A stretch of DNA of 64,000 nt, from positions 68,129,671-68,193,670 of the forward strand of contig NC_079492.1 of NCBI RefSeq assembly GCF_020520425.1, given 5' to 3'. This document shows, piece by piece, positions 45,518 through 58,090 of this stretch. The stretch's first letter is position 1; each line of letters opens with the position of its first letter. The position numbers were made by a program, and so were the translations under genes. This DNA is from Spinacia oleracea (Eukaryota > Streptophyta > Magnoliopsida > Caryophyllales > Amaranthaceae). The notes under the pieces are model-generated. The model was not told the DNA's origin and searched no databases. It saw only the letters and a program-made list of their open reading frames with translations.

Positions 45518-46433
45518 TGATAGTTCAGTAGGAACACTTGACAAGAGGGGGGGTGAATTGTTTCTTGGGAACTTGAGTAAGTTTCTTGCGAAATTTAAAC
45601 AATAAAGAGACTGAGAACAATGAGCGAAGAAAGATATAAAACGGAGGAACCTTCTTGACCCTAATCAAGAAGAACCTCACTACTCTTTTGTATTAATGCA
45701 ATAACTCTATTACAAATACACTCTTTAACTCGAGTTCCTCTCGAACACGAGTTCCACACAGCAATCCCCTTCGATTATTGTGCTACTCTTTCTCTCTCTG
45801 ACTTAACTCTAAGTCGCTCCTTTTCTCTTTGACTTAACTCTAAGTCACTGTTTCTCTCTTTGACTAAACTCTTAGTCGCTCTTTCTCTCTTTGACTTAAC
45901 TCTAAGTCACTCAAGGATCACTCAATCCTTAAACCCAAAATACAATATGATAGATAGATTCTAGTACGTAATAAAGCTTATAATAATAAGGAACTCAAGG
46001 AACACTCTATTTTGCCAACTGATTCTTTTAAAACGTTTAAGCTCTTTAAGATAGATTTTGTAGAAATCAGTTGTGTTTTGAAAAGCCAAAACTCTTCTCC
46101 TTTTATAGGAGAGTTTTACCTAAGGTTGGGTACCCATGTTCTCCTCAACTACCCACTAACAGTTACTGCTCAGTAACATGGGCATAGTTGAAGAGAAACA
46201 GGGAGACCAAATCAAAACACTAAATGCACGTTTAAACAGAAATACGTGGGAGAGTTTTAAGGATCATGGAAAATCTTTTGCTTGAGAAACAAGGAGAATG
46301 AAAACAGAATCCTATGTTTACATTTATTAATTAAATTCATTTTATTTATTAACAAAGATTTTCCAACTTAAAACTCTTTTATAATTACAGTTAATATATT
46401 TCAATTTAAAACGTACCAAAATACTTAGGTTCC
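45518..46433 (-). repeat. Minus-strand SIRE-like LTR, part 1
   Basis: Reads on the minus strand as the end of an LTR: GAATTCACCCCCCCTCTTGTC then AGTGTTCC, the same terminal words as the young element's LTR (CAATTCACCCCCCCTCTTGT, GTGTTCC). The LTR continues at 55999-56380 after the inserted element. Total about 1.3 kb. The exact end (TGATAG at 45518) is inferred. Confidence 0.65.
45785..45915. repeat. ~36-bp tandem repeats in the minus-strand LTR
   Basis: Four units of TCTCTTTGACTTAACTCTAAGTC(G/A)CT. The young element's LTR has a corresponding GGCTTTGAGTGAAGTCTA duplication near 47790-47840. Confidence 0.85.
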
Positions 46434-48173
46434 TGTTGACCCACAGGGTTTTGATGATGACAGGCAAACTTAACTAATAAATGTTTAAGTTTCTATGCTA
46501 AGAAAACCAGGAGTTCCAGAGCAGGAACAAGAGAAGGCCAAAGCATGTAGACTTGGACAATCAGAGAAACTGATCAAGCAGGCATAAATAAGTTCCTGAT
46601 GGGAACATGGTTCGAGAAGTTCCAGAGGTGGAACAACCAACATGCCGAGCAGCATGGAACATGAAGACAGGAAATAAGAGTTTATTTTCTAGGATTCATG
46701 TAAGTATGTAGTAGCGTGAAAGGTAATGGAACAAGGTGTCAAAAGGAACTCGTGGAACTTAGAGTCAAAAGCATCTAAGAGTCAGTGAATATGTTGCATA
46801 TTATTATCGTAATCTGTAGGGATTTATTTAGAGTTTTGTTTCTTAATAAATCTCTACTTGGTTAAGAGTTTTAGATAATATGCACTAGTTATTTTAGGAT
46901 AAGATTTAGTTTTAAATAAAAGATAAGTTTTAAATTAAATCAACTTTAATTAGGATTCTGGTTTTAATTTCATCTTTTATTTATTTTTATCTTACCTGCT
47001 GTTGGAAAATAAAGAGTCAAAATTTAAAATACGTATAATGAGTTTGTGAGTGTTGGAACTTGTAATGCAAGTTCCTGCACGAACGAAATCTCATGTATTT
47101 AGTTCACGTTTATGAAAAGGTTTTCAGTAAAATATTTTTGCATAAGAAAATAAATAAAAAGTGAGTTTTGGAAAAATATCTCCTGGATTATGTTTTGATA
47201 AAACGTTGCTTTTTCTCCAAGTATTTATTTTCTTTTTATTTCCTATTTTTACTCTAACTGTTTTACTGTAAACGTGGTATAAGTTGTGCCCAAGACTTTC
47301 ACTGCTTTCTCCCCAAGTTTCTCCCCAACTAACTGATCATGGGTAAGTGCCTAAAAGTTAGGAAACTTATTGTTAGTGGAGGAATTAGTGGGATTATGGT
47401 TAAGTCTTGTACACGCTATAAATAGAGGCTTATATCTTCATTCCAAAGTGTCTGACTTGTGTCATTCCATAAGGGTTGGCTGTGGAATAATGTTATAGAA
47501 GAATATATTTTTCATTCCACATTTTTGAGTCAGTTCCTACGAGTTCCAGGTTCCTACGAGTGACATGTTCCCCATTGGTTTTTCACGTGCTACATTCTAG
47601 AGGGATACTAATCAATTATCAATCATCAATATTTTGAGAGTTGGTCAAGGGTTGAGTGAACTCTTGTAATGGGGAATTGGTCAAGGGTTTGAGTGAATTC
47701 TTGTATCAAGTTTTGGGCTGGAACTTGAGTGAGTTCCTGATGTGTATGGGGCAGGAACGTGAGTGAGTTCCTGATATGTATTTGGGTAGGCTTTGAGTGA
47801 AGTCTATGAGAGAGAAGCAGAGAGGCTTTGAGTGAAGTCTAAGAGTCAAGAGAGACTTCTAGGGAAGTCAGTGAGAGCGTAGTTGTTTGAGGGAACAACT
47901 ATTGGGAACTTGAGTTCGTAGAGGAACTCAAGTAATGGCCAAGTTTCTTATAGGATTGTAACTGAGTTGTTGCCCTATAGTGAAAAGAGTTTGAGTTGAA
48001 ATCCCTAGTGGGTCGAGGTTTTCTTTCCAGTTGGGCCCTGGAAAGTTTCCTCGTAAAATCTCTCTTGCATTGTTTCTCTACTTGCTTATGTTCTTTATAA
48101 TTCCGCAAAAATTGGCTAGCAAGTTCCATATTACAATTCACCCCCCCTCTTGTAGTGTTCCATCCAAATAACA
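46434..48173 (+). repeat. 5' LTR of the young element
   Basis: 1740 bp. TATA box CTATAAATAG at 47416-47425. The minus-strand 91-codon frame near its 3' end is not a gene; an identical one lies in the other LTR. Confidence 0.96.
47416..47425 (+). promoter_or_regulatory. LTR promoter TATA box
   Basis: CTATAAATAG, followed 30-40 bp downstream by CATTCCAAAGTGTC, a likely start region. The identical copy in the 3' LTR is at 55241. Confidence 0.7.
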
Positions 48174-48175
48174 AT

Positions 48176-48187
48176 TGGTATCAGAGC
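48176..48187 (+). other. Primer binding site, initiator tRNA-Met
   Basis: TGGTATCAGAGC, two bases after the 5' LTR; the usual Copia primer site. Confidence 0.92.
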
Positions 48188-51100
48188 CGGAACTCGCTGA
48201 TAAGCAGGCAACCCTGCTGAGTTAAGTTCCTGGAAGGAGGAACAATTACAAGAAACTTGATGAAAGGAACTCGATCCTACCCATTCAAAGGAACAAGGCA
48301 GATCTGACTTTTATTGTTGAATAAAAGTCAGTCAAGGTGTAACAGGCGATCTTCTAAGGTAAATATCTATTCCTTTAGACCTTCTTTGTGTGCACACATT
48401 AATTTATTGCGTGTTCCTTGCATTGTTTCTAATGGAACTTCTGTTTTGTTTTGATTTAAAATTAAATTTGAAAAATCTAAAATCTATATTTAATAAATGA
48501 TTTTTCAATTTATTTTTTTAAACTTCAGTACATTAAAATTATGTCAAGGAAACGTATTTTGAAAAATGCATATTTGTGGAACTCGGAGTTTTTAATTTTT
48601 AGGCAACAAAATATCCTACTTATTTTTTCTCTGCCTAAGAACTATTATTTTATATGCTTCATGAATATATTGAATATCATTTATATGAAGGCTTATTGTA
48701 TCTTGGTAGTAGTTGTTGTGTTGATTATTTTCTTAACAGTTACTACTAACAAGAAGGGACCCAAATCTGTTGGGTTCCCTTGACAAAGAAATTGGTACAG
48801 GAACAAACAAAGATGCACATTAATATGTCAGAGTTCCTATGAATATAAGTTCCACATTGAGGAACTCACTGGATCACTGTTGACCCACGAGTTACACTTA
48901 GTAACTCATGAGGGTGTGACATTAGTAAAGATACATTACATCAGCACCCCACTTCGGAACAAGGATCAAAATCCGAAGAGGAACTTCTAGATAAAGGAAC
49001 TCATTCCAGCACCATTCCAAGGAACAGATAAAGGCTGCAACTAAAAGATCCTTAATGATATATTTAAGGTAAACTTCTAATTTTTGAGATCTTTATATGC
49101 ATACGCTATTTATTTAACTCAAGTTCCTGACAACGTTTTATGAAAATTATTCAAATGTATTTTGAATTTGTTTAATCGATTTTGGATCTTCTCAAATATG
49201 TTTTTGTGAGACAAATTTCAGATTCTAAAATTGATTTTACATTTATGCATTATTTGTTTAATAAGAATGGTTCAAGGAACAAGACAAAGGAACAATGCAT
49301 ATAGCCACTCTTGGAACTTGGTTTCCCTGCGAAGGGAACTTTATTCTTTGGGCTACATAATCTAATGTTATATCATTTATTGTCCAAAGAACGATTTTTC
49401 CATGTATTATGAGTATATTGAATATTTATTACATGTATGCATGTTGAATCTTAGATCCAGCAGTTTAAGATAATCATTTTCTAAGATGCTAATGCTAAAA
49501 AGAAAGGAACTGAAATCATGTCAGGTTCCCAAGACCATTAATTGTTTACAGGTCTGTTAGTTTACAATTTTTGTATACTTTAATCTTCTAAATTATGCTA
49601 CTTACATATATTTACTACTAATGCATGATTATGGAACGTAGTAGAAGAGAAATGATTTTTACAGGTTTATAACTCATGATTGAGTGTGTGTATGAAGTAA
49701 AGGAACAACATCAGAATTACACCAAGGAAAAATGAGTTGGAAATCCATTAGATTCGTTGGAATAGTGAAGAGGAACTCAGGCTCGAAACTTGGAACTTCA
49801 GATGTAAACTAGTTCCAGTTCCACCAGCATGTAAGTTCCTTCCAAATATGATGGGTCATATCAACGAATCAACTCACATGCACTATATAATGGGAAGTCA
49901 CTTTGAACATCTCAAAGGAACTCAATCATGTGAAATGCTAGTAAGGTTGTTCCCTCATTTTACTTGTGTTAATTAATGTTGAATTTTTTTATAAACCTGT
50001 TTCTCTTAAATTATTGTGCAAACTAACCTTATTTGTGTTATAGGTTTTGTTTTGGAATTTAATATGTATAAAATGCATAATAATAAGTTTCATTGATCAA
50101 AGGAACTCTTCCTAAGTTCTGGTGAAACAATCAGCGAACTCAAGGTTACAGTAACTTGATAAATGGTGCATAAACTATTTGATAGCAAATTTTTGGTGTC
50201 AAAGTTTTTCATGTACAAGTTCTTGGTTCTTGTTAACTTAAGTTCCATGGAACAAAATATATGTTTCATGTTTCTTTCGTGAAGTAACTTTTTCAGGAAC
50301 ATCATATTTTGTTATTATGTTTGAGTATATATATATTTATTTTAGACTAACCTGCTAATCATAACTTTGCACAAAAGTACTACACTTGAGTGTTATTTTT
50401 TCCCAGATTACTCATATTAAAATAACTCAAGATGGAGAATGGCCATGAAGACCATAGGAACATGTTCTAGCTTACTTGTAACATGAAAAATGAGGTGGCT
50501 ACAACTAAGGGGGAACAACTCGTTATAGCTCGACAATGATTGTTCTATGAAAGAAAATTCACTATTATCGTTTGGTTGCTACCTACAGTGGAAACTTATA
50601 ACTTTTGACAGTTAAGGTAAGATTGGTTCCAAATGAAAAGTTGGTAAGTCAAGTTCCTGTTCCATTGTGAATTTTTATTGTCGAGTAATTAATGCACATT
50701 TGTTTAGAGTTTCCAAAATTATGTTTTCTCTGGTAATTTTAAAAATAAATTACATCATCAGTAATAAATGTCATAGTTGAAGGGAATCAAAGAGGGAACA
50801 CATACTTTGTGGATCACAATTTGGTTCCTAACAATAATTTGATATTTCTAGGGGTTATTGAAGATGATCCAGAGTTTACAACAAATATAAAAATGTGCGT
50901 TGAAATAAGTGAATATATTACTTGCGATTGAAACTAACATGACTATTCCCAGCAACAGGTTAAAGTTTATTTCAATATTGAACTCGCAAGTTCCTGTAGA
51001 ACTAATCGAGTTTCTAATGATAAAATATGTCACTATTAAAAGCAACAGTAGCCAGCTACATAAGCTCATGTCGAGGAACTTCAAACTAAGGTTCAAGTTC

Positions 51101-54100
51101 CAGTTCATGAAGCTGAAGATCAACTCGATCAATCAATATCATGCAACAAGTTCCACGACTGCTCTAGTAGTAGAGAAATTGCCAGATTCATTTATCGAGT
51201 TCCTGTGTGCACTACAACATTCATTCAATCAATTTATCAATGACATCGACAAAGGAACTCAGAGAAGGTTGGTTCTTGAAAGGAACAACCAGTCAGAAAG
51301 GTATTGATTTTTAGGAGACTCTTTCTCCAGTAGCTTGTTTATAAGGTAATTATATATAATCCTATGTTGTTGCACATATGGGACGTAGGTTGTTCCAAAT
51401 AGAAGATGACTTCTTTTTTTCTTATAAAGAACAATGTCAAGTCCCTTCTTGAAAACTGATTTTAAAATTAACATATTTTGTTTTCAAGAGAAACTGATTT
51501 ATTAGTGATATATATACATAAATGTTGAACCTAACGAATTGTTTTATAAGGTTTCATTATCATAAGTGTTTATATGAACATGATGAAAGAACACAACAAC
51601 CACTCTCTTAATTTCTATAAAAATTAAATAGAGAGTGATATTTGAGATGATCAAATGACAAAAGCATGTCAAGGAACTTCTGAAGAATGATTGACAATAT
51701 TCGATTACACATGAATGTTTCCATAAGATGTGAGGGCATCAAGATGGTGGAACTAGCACTCTAGGAACTCGAACATAAAGTCATCAAAATCAGTCCAGCA
51801 CTTCAAAGAAATCATATACATGGTGAAAATTTATATAAGGTAAATTTTTCTTATTCATATCATAGCATGTTTTAATGCGTTATATTGTTAACTTATTAAT
51901 ACAAGTGTACAAGTTTTGCAATGCATTATGTGAATATGCTTTCTTTATGATTTCATCTACTCATGGACTGTTTGGAGGATCAAGACTTAGTGAAGCATGA
52001 CATGAGCATAACATAGTCTTTAACAAGAGTTTTGTTGATTTGGAACGCATACACATATTTAAATAAGGCACTTATGTATGCTTAAAGTAAATGTGTCACA
52101 CTTATATTTTGTGTTGTAAAAGGAAAACGCATTATAGCTTATTTTTCCAAAGAATTATTCTTCATGCATCATGAATTTTCTTTAAAAATCCTTCATATGA
52201 ATGCATGTTATAATTTGGTTGTTGTACGTATTTATCACTGATTATATATTCTTTGGTACAACTAACAAATCTTTGTGTAAGTACTTTACTAAACTCATAA
52301 AGTAATATGAGCGCAAGAATGCAGAGACACATCACACTCCCACAGGAACACGAGCAAGACTAGATGAAGGTTCCTAAGGGATGATTGTGAGCCATACACA
52401 AAGCTTCAGAGGTATGATTGTTAAATTGTCCAATATTTAACCGCTAATAGACCAAATATTGCCATATCCATAGGTCTAAGCGAGAGGTTCCAATCAAATC
52501 TCCGAAAGTCGCATTTTACCATCCTATAACTCTTGATCAGAAGCACGAGAAAATGTGGCTGGAACTCAGTATATTCAAGCTGGATATATTTTCCTTGAAG
52601 TTCCCCAAATATGGCAAAACTGTAAGTATTTAGCTTTTGGTAAAATTAATCCCACGCAATTCTTGTGTGTGAACATAGATCAGAATTGTACATTGTGAAG
52701 GACTCTCCTAATTTCTTGTATTTTGGTTCATAATTACTTGTGCTAACTGATGAAAAGGTAAAAAGAAGAGTCATAAGCCATGTTGTTTTGTGTGTTCCTA
52801 TTACTAGTACGACAAGCAATTTTTTATATTTTTTCTTTTGATTCAATCTTCGTTTATTCTTTTTCCTTTACAATTTTTCGTATTTGCTTAATGAAAGGAC
52901 TCCTTGCCGATCTCAATTTTCCTCAAGGATGTTCCATCTTTTGTTAAGTTACACCCAATAAAATAAAATTTTATCTTTTAAATGTTTCAATCTATCATAA
53001 ACACCTAAAACACTTAAAATCTCTTACACCTATATCCTAAAAGACTTATGCACCAATTAAGTTTTGTTCCTCACAAAAATGTTTCCCAATATTCTCTTAC
53101 CATATCAACCTATTAGAAACCACAAAAGCCAAATCAATACCACACGTTGATTTATTTTTTCTCTTCAAAAACATTCTCAAAAATTCATCACTATACAAAA
53201 ACCCTCTACAAAATATTCCTCCTTTGTCACTAAATCGATGCAGCAACAACTGAGGGGGAACTAATGAGGAAGGTGATTAATAGAGCGTTAATGTACATTT
53301 TGAAAAAAAAAAAGGGAGATGAAAAAAAAAAAGGAGACAAAAGAAATCGAAAAAAAAGAGGGGAATAAAAGGAGAGATATGTGAAAATAGAAAGAGAAGG
53401 GATCATAAGTTCCTACAAGCATTTCAAGTTTCCAAGTTGAAATGCAAATGAAGCTGTCTATACCTTAAAGAATTATCTCAAAAATTATGTAGTTCCTTCA
53501 AGATTCACATGGGAACTTACACCATAAATGTAAGTTCCTACAAAAATTGAATCAATGAACTATCAAAAAGCTTCAAAGAATTTATACGTACTGCTAAAGA
53601 AGAATAGAAGAAAGAAAGGAACAACGGTGTATTTTATGGCGAGGATCTTCAGTTGAAAGTCCGTAAAGAAGGAGACATGCAGATAAACAAGTGACAAAGG
53701 AATACATTCATTAAAATCATGAGCCATGCCTAACCTTTACCTCATAAATTGCCTATCCCTGCAAAATACAAATTGATGGTGTTTATGTATTTTGAAATAA
53801 TTTTTCATTATTTTTATTTTGCTTTTCTGTTTTTTTTTGGTGAACTTATTTCTTTCTTTTCTGCTTGTTGCTAAGGAACATTGGCTTATGATAATTTCTT
53901 TTCACTTTGAATTCTATTCGCTTGAGTATGATTGTCTAAACAGTACAACATTGAGGGAGATATTTTGCTTTGTCTCTGATTCTGACTAACCATTCTCGTT
54001 AGTATGGTGCTGTGATGGGATTAAATTAATACTATTAGCTAAACCTTTTGATGATGCCAAAAGGGGGAAAAGAAAGGCAAACATTGAAGGCAAAATATTT

Positions 54101-54240
54101 TGAGTTCCTAGTCTCAAATATCTGATTTTCTCAAGTATGTTACAACTATGTATATTCTTTTAACTCTTGTAAATATTTTGTTTTAAGATTTCTATGCATG
54201 TTGGATTTATTTTCTCTATTAAGTTTGCTTGGTTTGTCAT
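48188..54240 (+). other. Interior of the young element, no conserved protein
   Basis: 6 kb, AT-rich, with very many GGAAC / GTTCC words (GGAACTC, AAGTTCCT, GGAACAA). The longest plus-strand frame (50909-51307, 132 codons; e.g. V-P-V-E-L-I-E-F-L) shows no known motif. T/A-rich intron-like segments alternate with GGAAC-rich ones. A/G runs lie at 53290-53400. Near 54040-54075, TTTTGATGATGCCAAAAGGGGGAAA is a second polypurine-like copy about 190 bp before the real tract. Confidence 0.7.
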
Positions 54241-54244
54241 CACC

Positions 54245-54258
54245 AAAAAGGGGGAATT
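54245..54258 (+). other. Polypurine tract of the young element
   Basis: AAAAAGGGGGAATT immediately before the 3' LTR. Confidence 0.85.
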
Positions 54259-55998
54259 TGTTGACCCACAGGGTTTTGATGATGACAGGCAAACTTAACT
54301 AATAAATGTTTAAGTTTCTATGCTAAGAAAACCAGGAGTTCCAGAGCAGGAACAAGAGAAGGCCAAAGCATGTAGACTTGGACAATCAGAGAAACTGATC
54401 AAGCAGGCATAAATAAGTTCCTGATGGGAACATGGTTCGAGAAGTTCCAGAGGTGGAACAACCAACATGCCGAGCAGCATGGAACATGAAGACAGGAAAT
54501 AAGAGTTTATTTTCTAGGATTCATGTAAGTATGTAGTAGCGTGAAAGGTAATGGAACAAGGTGTCAAAAGGAACTCGTGGAACTTAGAGTCAAAAGCATC
54601 TAAGAGTCAGTGAATATGTTGCATATTATTATCGTAATCTGTAGGGATTTATTTAGAGTTTTGTTTCTTAATAAATCTCTACTTGGTTAAGAGTTTTAGA
54701 TAATACGCACTAGTTATTTTAGGATAAGATTTAGTTTTAAATAAAAGATAAGTTTTAAATTAAATCAACTTTAATTAGGATTCTGATTTTAATTTCATCT
54801 TTTATTTATTTTTATCTTACCTGCTGTTGGAAAATAAAGAGTCAAAATTTAAAATACGTATAATGAGTTTGTGAGTGTTGGAACTTGTAATGCAAGTTCC
54901 TGCACGAACGAAATCTCATGTATTTATTTCACGTTTATGAAAAGGTTTTCAGTAAAATATTTTTGCATAAGAAAATAAATAAAAAGTGAGTTTTGGAAAA
55001 ATATCTCCTGGATTATGTTTTGATAAAACGTTGCTTTTTCTCCAAGTATTTATTTTCTTTTTATTTCCTATTTTTACTCTAACTGTTTTACTGTAAACGT
55101 GGTATAAGTTGTGCCCAAGACTTTGACTGCTTTCTCCCCAAGTTTCTCCCCAACTAACTGATCATGGGTAAGTGCCTAAAAGTTAGGAAACTTATTGTTA
55201 GTGGAGGAATTAGTGGGATTATGGTTAAGTCTTGTACACGCTATAAATAGAGGCTTATATCTTCATTCCAAAGTGTCTGACTTGTGTCATTCCATAAGGG
55301 TTGGCTGTGGAATAATGTTATAGAAGAATATGTTTTTCATTCCACATTTTTGAGTCAGTTCCTACGAGTTCCAAGTTCCTACGAGTGACATGTTCCCCAT
55401 TGGTTTTTCACGTGCTACATTCTAGAGGGATACTAATCAATTATCAATCATCAATATTTTGAGAGTTGGTCAAGGGTTGAGTGAACTCTTGTAATGGGGA
55501 ATTGGTCAAGGGTTTGAGTGAATTCTTGTATCAAGTTTTGGGCTGGAACTTGAGTGAGTTCCTGATGTGTATGGGGCAGGAACGTGAGTGAGTTCCTGAT
55601 ATGTATTTGGGTAGGCTTTGAGTGAAGTCTGTGAGAGAGAAGCAGAGAGGCTTTGAGTGAAGTCTAAGAGTCAAGAGAGACTTCTAGGGAAGTCAGTGAG
55701 AGCGTAGTTGTTTGAGGGAACAACTATTGGGAACTTGAGTTCGTAGAGGAACTCAAGTAATGGCCAAGTTTCTTATAGGATTGTAACTGAGTTGTTGCCC
55801 TATAGTGAAAAGAGTTTGAGTTGAAATCCCTAGTGGGTCGAGGTTTTCTTTCCAGTTGGGCCCTGGAAAGTTTCCTCGTAAAATCTCTCTTGCATTGTTT
55901 CTCTACTTGCTTATGTTCTTTATAATTCCGCAAAAATTGGCTAGCAAGTTCCATATTACAATTCACCCCCCCTCTTGTAGTGTTCCATCCAAATAACA
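54259..55998 (+). repeat. 3' LTR of the young element
   Basis: 1740 bp, about 7 substitutions from the 5' LTR, no indel noted (equal lengths). Confidence 0.96.
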
Positions 55999-56380
55999 GT
56001 TCCTTTCGTTCCAAATTACGTATAAACAATATTAAATACTTACATAAATCCTAAACATAAACTCATATGTTGTAGTCTTCATGTTGCACCTTTAGAAGCT
56101 TCACTCGAAGTCTTCCCAATTTGTTCCTTCTCTGGAACATCGAGGATCCACATAATATATGAGGATCTCGCCTTTGTAAACTTGCTTAATGATTATATCT
56201 TCAATGTAGTGTCTGACATGGATCAATTACTTGCTTATATTCCACGTTGCTTAGTTTATCCAACTCAGGATCTCCTTAACTTAGCATTATACCTCTAAGG
56301 ATCTCGGAACCTATTATGCAACATAACTTAACCAATTGTCAGGAGTTTGCTTTGTCATCATCAAAACTTTAGGGTCAACA
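55999..56380 (-). repeat. Minus-strand SIRE-like LTR, part 2
   Basis: On the minus strand it begins TGTTGACCCTAAAGTTTTGATGATGACAAAG at 56380, closely like the young element's LTR start, and continues into 46433. A polypurine tract (CCAAAAAGGGGGAATAT) sits just outside at 56381-56397, so this was a 3' LTR. Confidence 0.75.
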
Positions 56381-57730
56381 ATATTCCCCCTTTTTGGTGA
56401 TGACAACAAAAGCAAACTTTCACTAAATGCAATAATAATCAATTAGCATAAATATAAAGCAATAAATTAAATAAAGTACTTCTATAAAAATTAATCTAAA
56501 TTTCCTAAATGAAATTAAGGAAAATTGAAATTAATTTTAATAAACGAAAATAAAATTAGAAACGAGAAATAAAATTTTATAAACTTACATCGAGAAGAGA
56601 GTAGTGAGACGGACTCAAGTGATCAATTTAAGTTAAGTTTGCATTCATTTCCCCCTGTTGGCATTAACAAAAAGTAGAAATACACAATACTAATATATAC
56701 CGATTAGAGCGCCCTCCGATGTTCGCAAACTAAGTTAGCCTCAAAGTTAAGTTACAACGTACTAATTTCGAATATAAAACATAATAATTAACAAGCCAAG
56801 TTCTTAGAGATACGATCTTTTAGGAGTTCCACAGAAATAAAAGAATAAAAATCGTATGTTTCCCAACAGAGGGTGACATACCAAAAAGAATATAAAATTA
56901 AAGTAAAAGGTTCCAAAAAAAAATCAAAAGCATAATGTAACACAAATGGATAGGATCAGGAAAGATGGCTTAGGTATGTAGCAAGTGTAAGTTGTTTCTT
57001 TTTCAACTGCATATCAATCCACATCCTTTCTCAATTTCTACTGCGTCCATTCATTCTTCCACTTTCTCATCATTATCCTAATCATCACAAGATATATCAA
57101 CAAACAACAGAGGATTGTTCACCTTAGGAACCACGTTGTTAACCCTTTCATATTTACTCTTTTTTTTTTTAAAAAAAAAAAAAAACAACGTCATCCCTTT
57201 AATATAACTCAATCACCCATAAAATCCTTAATAAGAATGAAAACCTCCTTAGCCAAACTTGCATCCCTTACCAAATAAACCCGGTTTTTTGTACGTTCCC
57301 CCTGAGAACGAGCATTGCCCTTTTTTTTTCGGGTTTTTGGAAGCATCCCACTACCCGACCGCCGCTCTCTTCGCGGGTAGGTGGTGTTTCTTCTCTGCGG
57401 CTTCGTCGAACTAGGTAAAGAGGGAAGATGAGTCGCGGGTTGGTAACGGTTCGGGGCAGAGAACTGCTGGGTTAGTTTGGGCGGGCGACGATTCTGGATC
57501 AGCAGCCGCCACCAGCGAAGGGACGTGGGTCACCGACGCTGGTGGCTCGCGTTTCCTTGAGGGATTGGTCAGTTATGCTGGTGACGCGACGGTGGGCTCC
57601 GCGGCTGGGCTCGGTCGGTTGGCCGGGTCGAGTCCGGTCGCTGGGCTGAGTGCGACTTGGCCGGTGGTCGTGGCCTGCTGGGTCTGGCCGCCGCCGGTGG
57701 TGGTGTTGGTTTCAAATTTGGGGATTTTTC
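56381..57730 (-). mobile_element. 3' interior of the minus-strand SIRE-like element (truncated)
   Basis: Minus-strand order is interior, polypurine tract, LTR. A second polypurine-like AATGCCAACAGGGGGAAATG near 56650-56675 matches the AATGCC...AGGGGGAAA copy in the young element, about 270 bp from the LTR instead of 190. The GC-rich part 57190-57730 has a minus-strand frame (about 57480-57190) that is Arg/Pro/Ser-rich and ends R-D-A-S-L-A-K-E-V-F-I-L-I-K-D-F-M-G-D-stop, possibly the end of a 3' ORF. No second LTR is found to the right, so the element is truncated or its left partner is lost. Confidence 0.45.
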
Positions 57731-58090
57731 ATTGTTAGGGTTTCAATTTGGGGATTTTTTTATTTTTAGGGTTTCTTGTGTTTGAAATTGATGAGTTTTG
57801 AATTTGTGGTGGATTTGGGTATGAGAGATCCATAGGTGTGATCCATTAGCTTTTAATTTTGGAAAAAATAAAATTTAATGGAAAAAATAAATAAAAATAT
57901 GGATATATAAAAAGAAATAAAAATAATAAAAATAATTTGTGGAAAAATAAAAGATGGAAGAAAATTGTAACAAAAAGAATATATCCATGATCCTCCTATT
58001 TTAGTGGAACTGTTTTAATTACGTATCTCATATTGCTTGACTAATTAAATACATATTTTAAATTTAAATTTTTAGTTGTTCCTTAACAAT
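57731..58090. other. A/T-rich stretch, no gene seen
   Basis: A GGGTTTCAATTTGGGGATTTTT leader-like segment is followed by AAATAAA-rich DNA. Possibly still part of the truncated element. Confidence 0.3.

Larger units (their letters stand above)
46434..55998 (+). mobile_element. Young non-autonomous LTR element (LARD-like, SIRE/Copia-related)
   Basis: 1740-bp LTRs (46434-48173, 54259-55998) starting TGTTGACCC and ending AACA, differing at only about 7 positions by eye. Target duplication GTTCC on both sides (46429-46433, 55999-56003). The primer site TGGTATCAGAGC is the tRNA-Met initiator type; the polypurine tract is AAAAAGGGGGAATT. The 6.1-kb interior has no gag, protease, RT or integrase; its longest frame is 132 codons. 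The TTTTGATGATGACA LTR start and CATCACCAAAAAGGGGG tract resemble the SIRE/Maximus group of Copia elements. It must use proteins from an autonomous relative. Confidence 0.93.

Noticed and set aside
47899..48174. 91-codon minus-strand frame (repeated at 55724-56029)
   Set aside because: Lies in both LTRs of the young element, antisense to the LTR end, with no domain. It is duplicated only because the LTR is duplicated.
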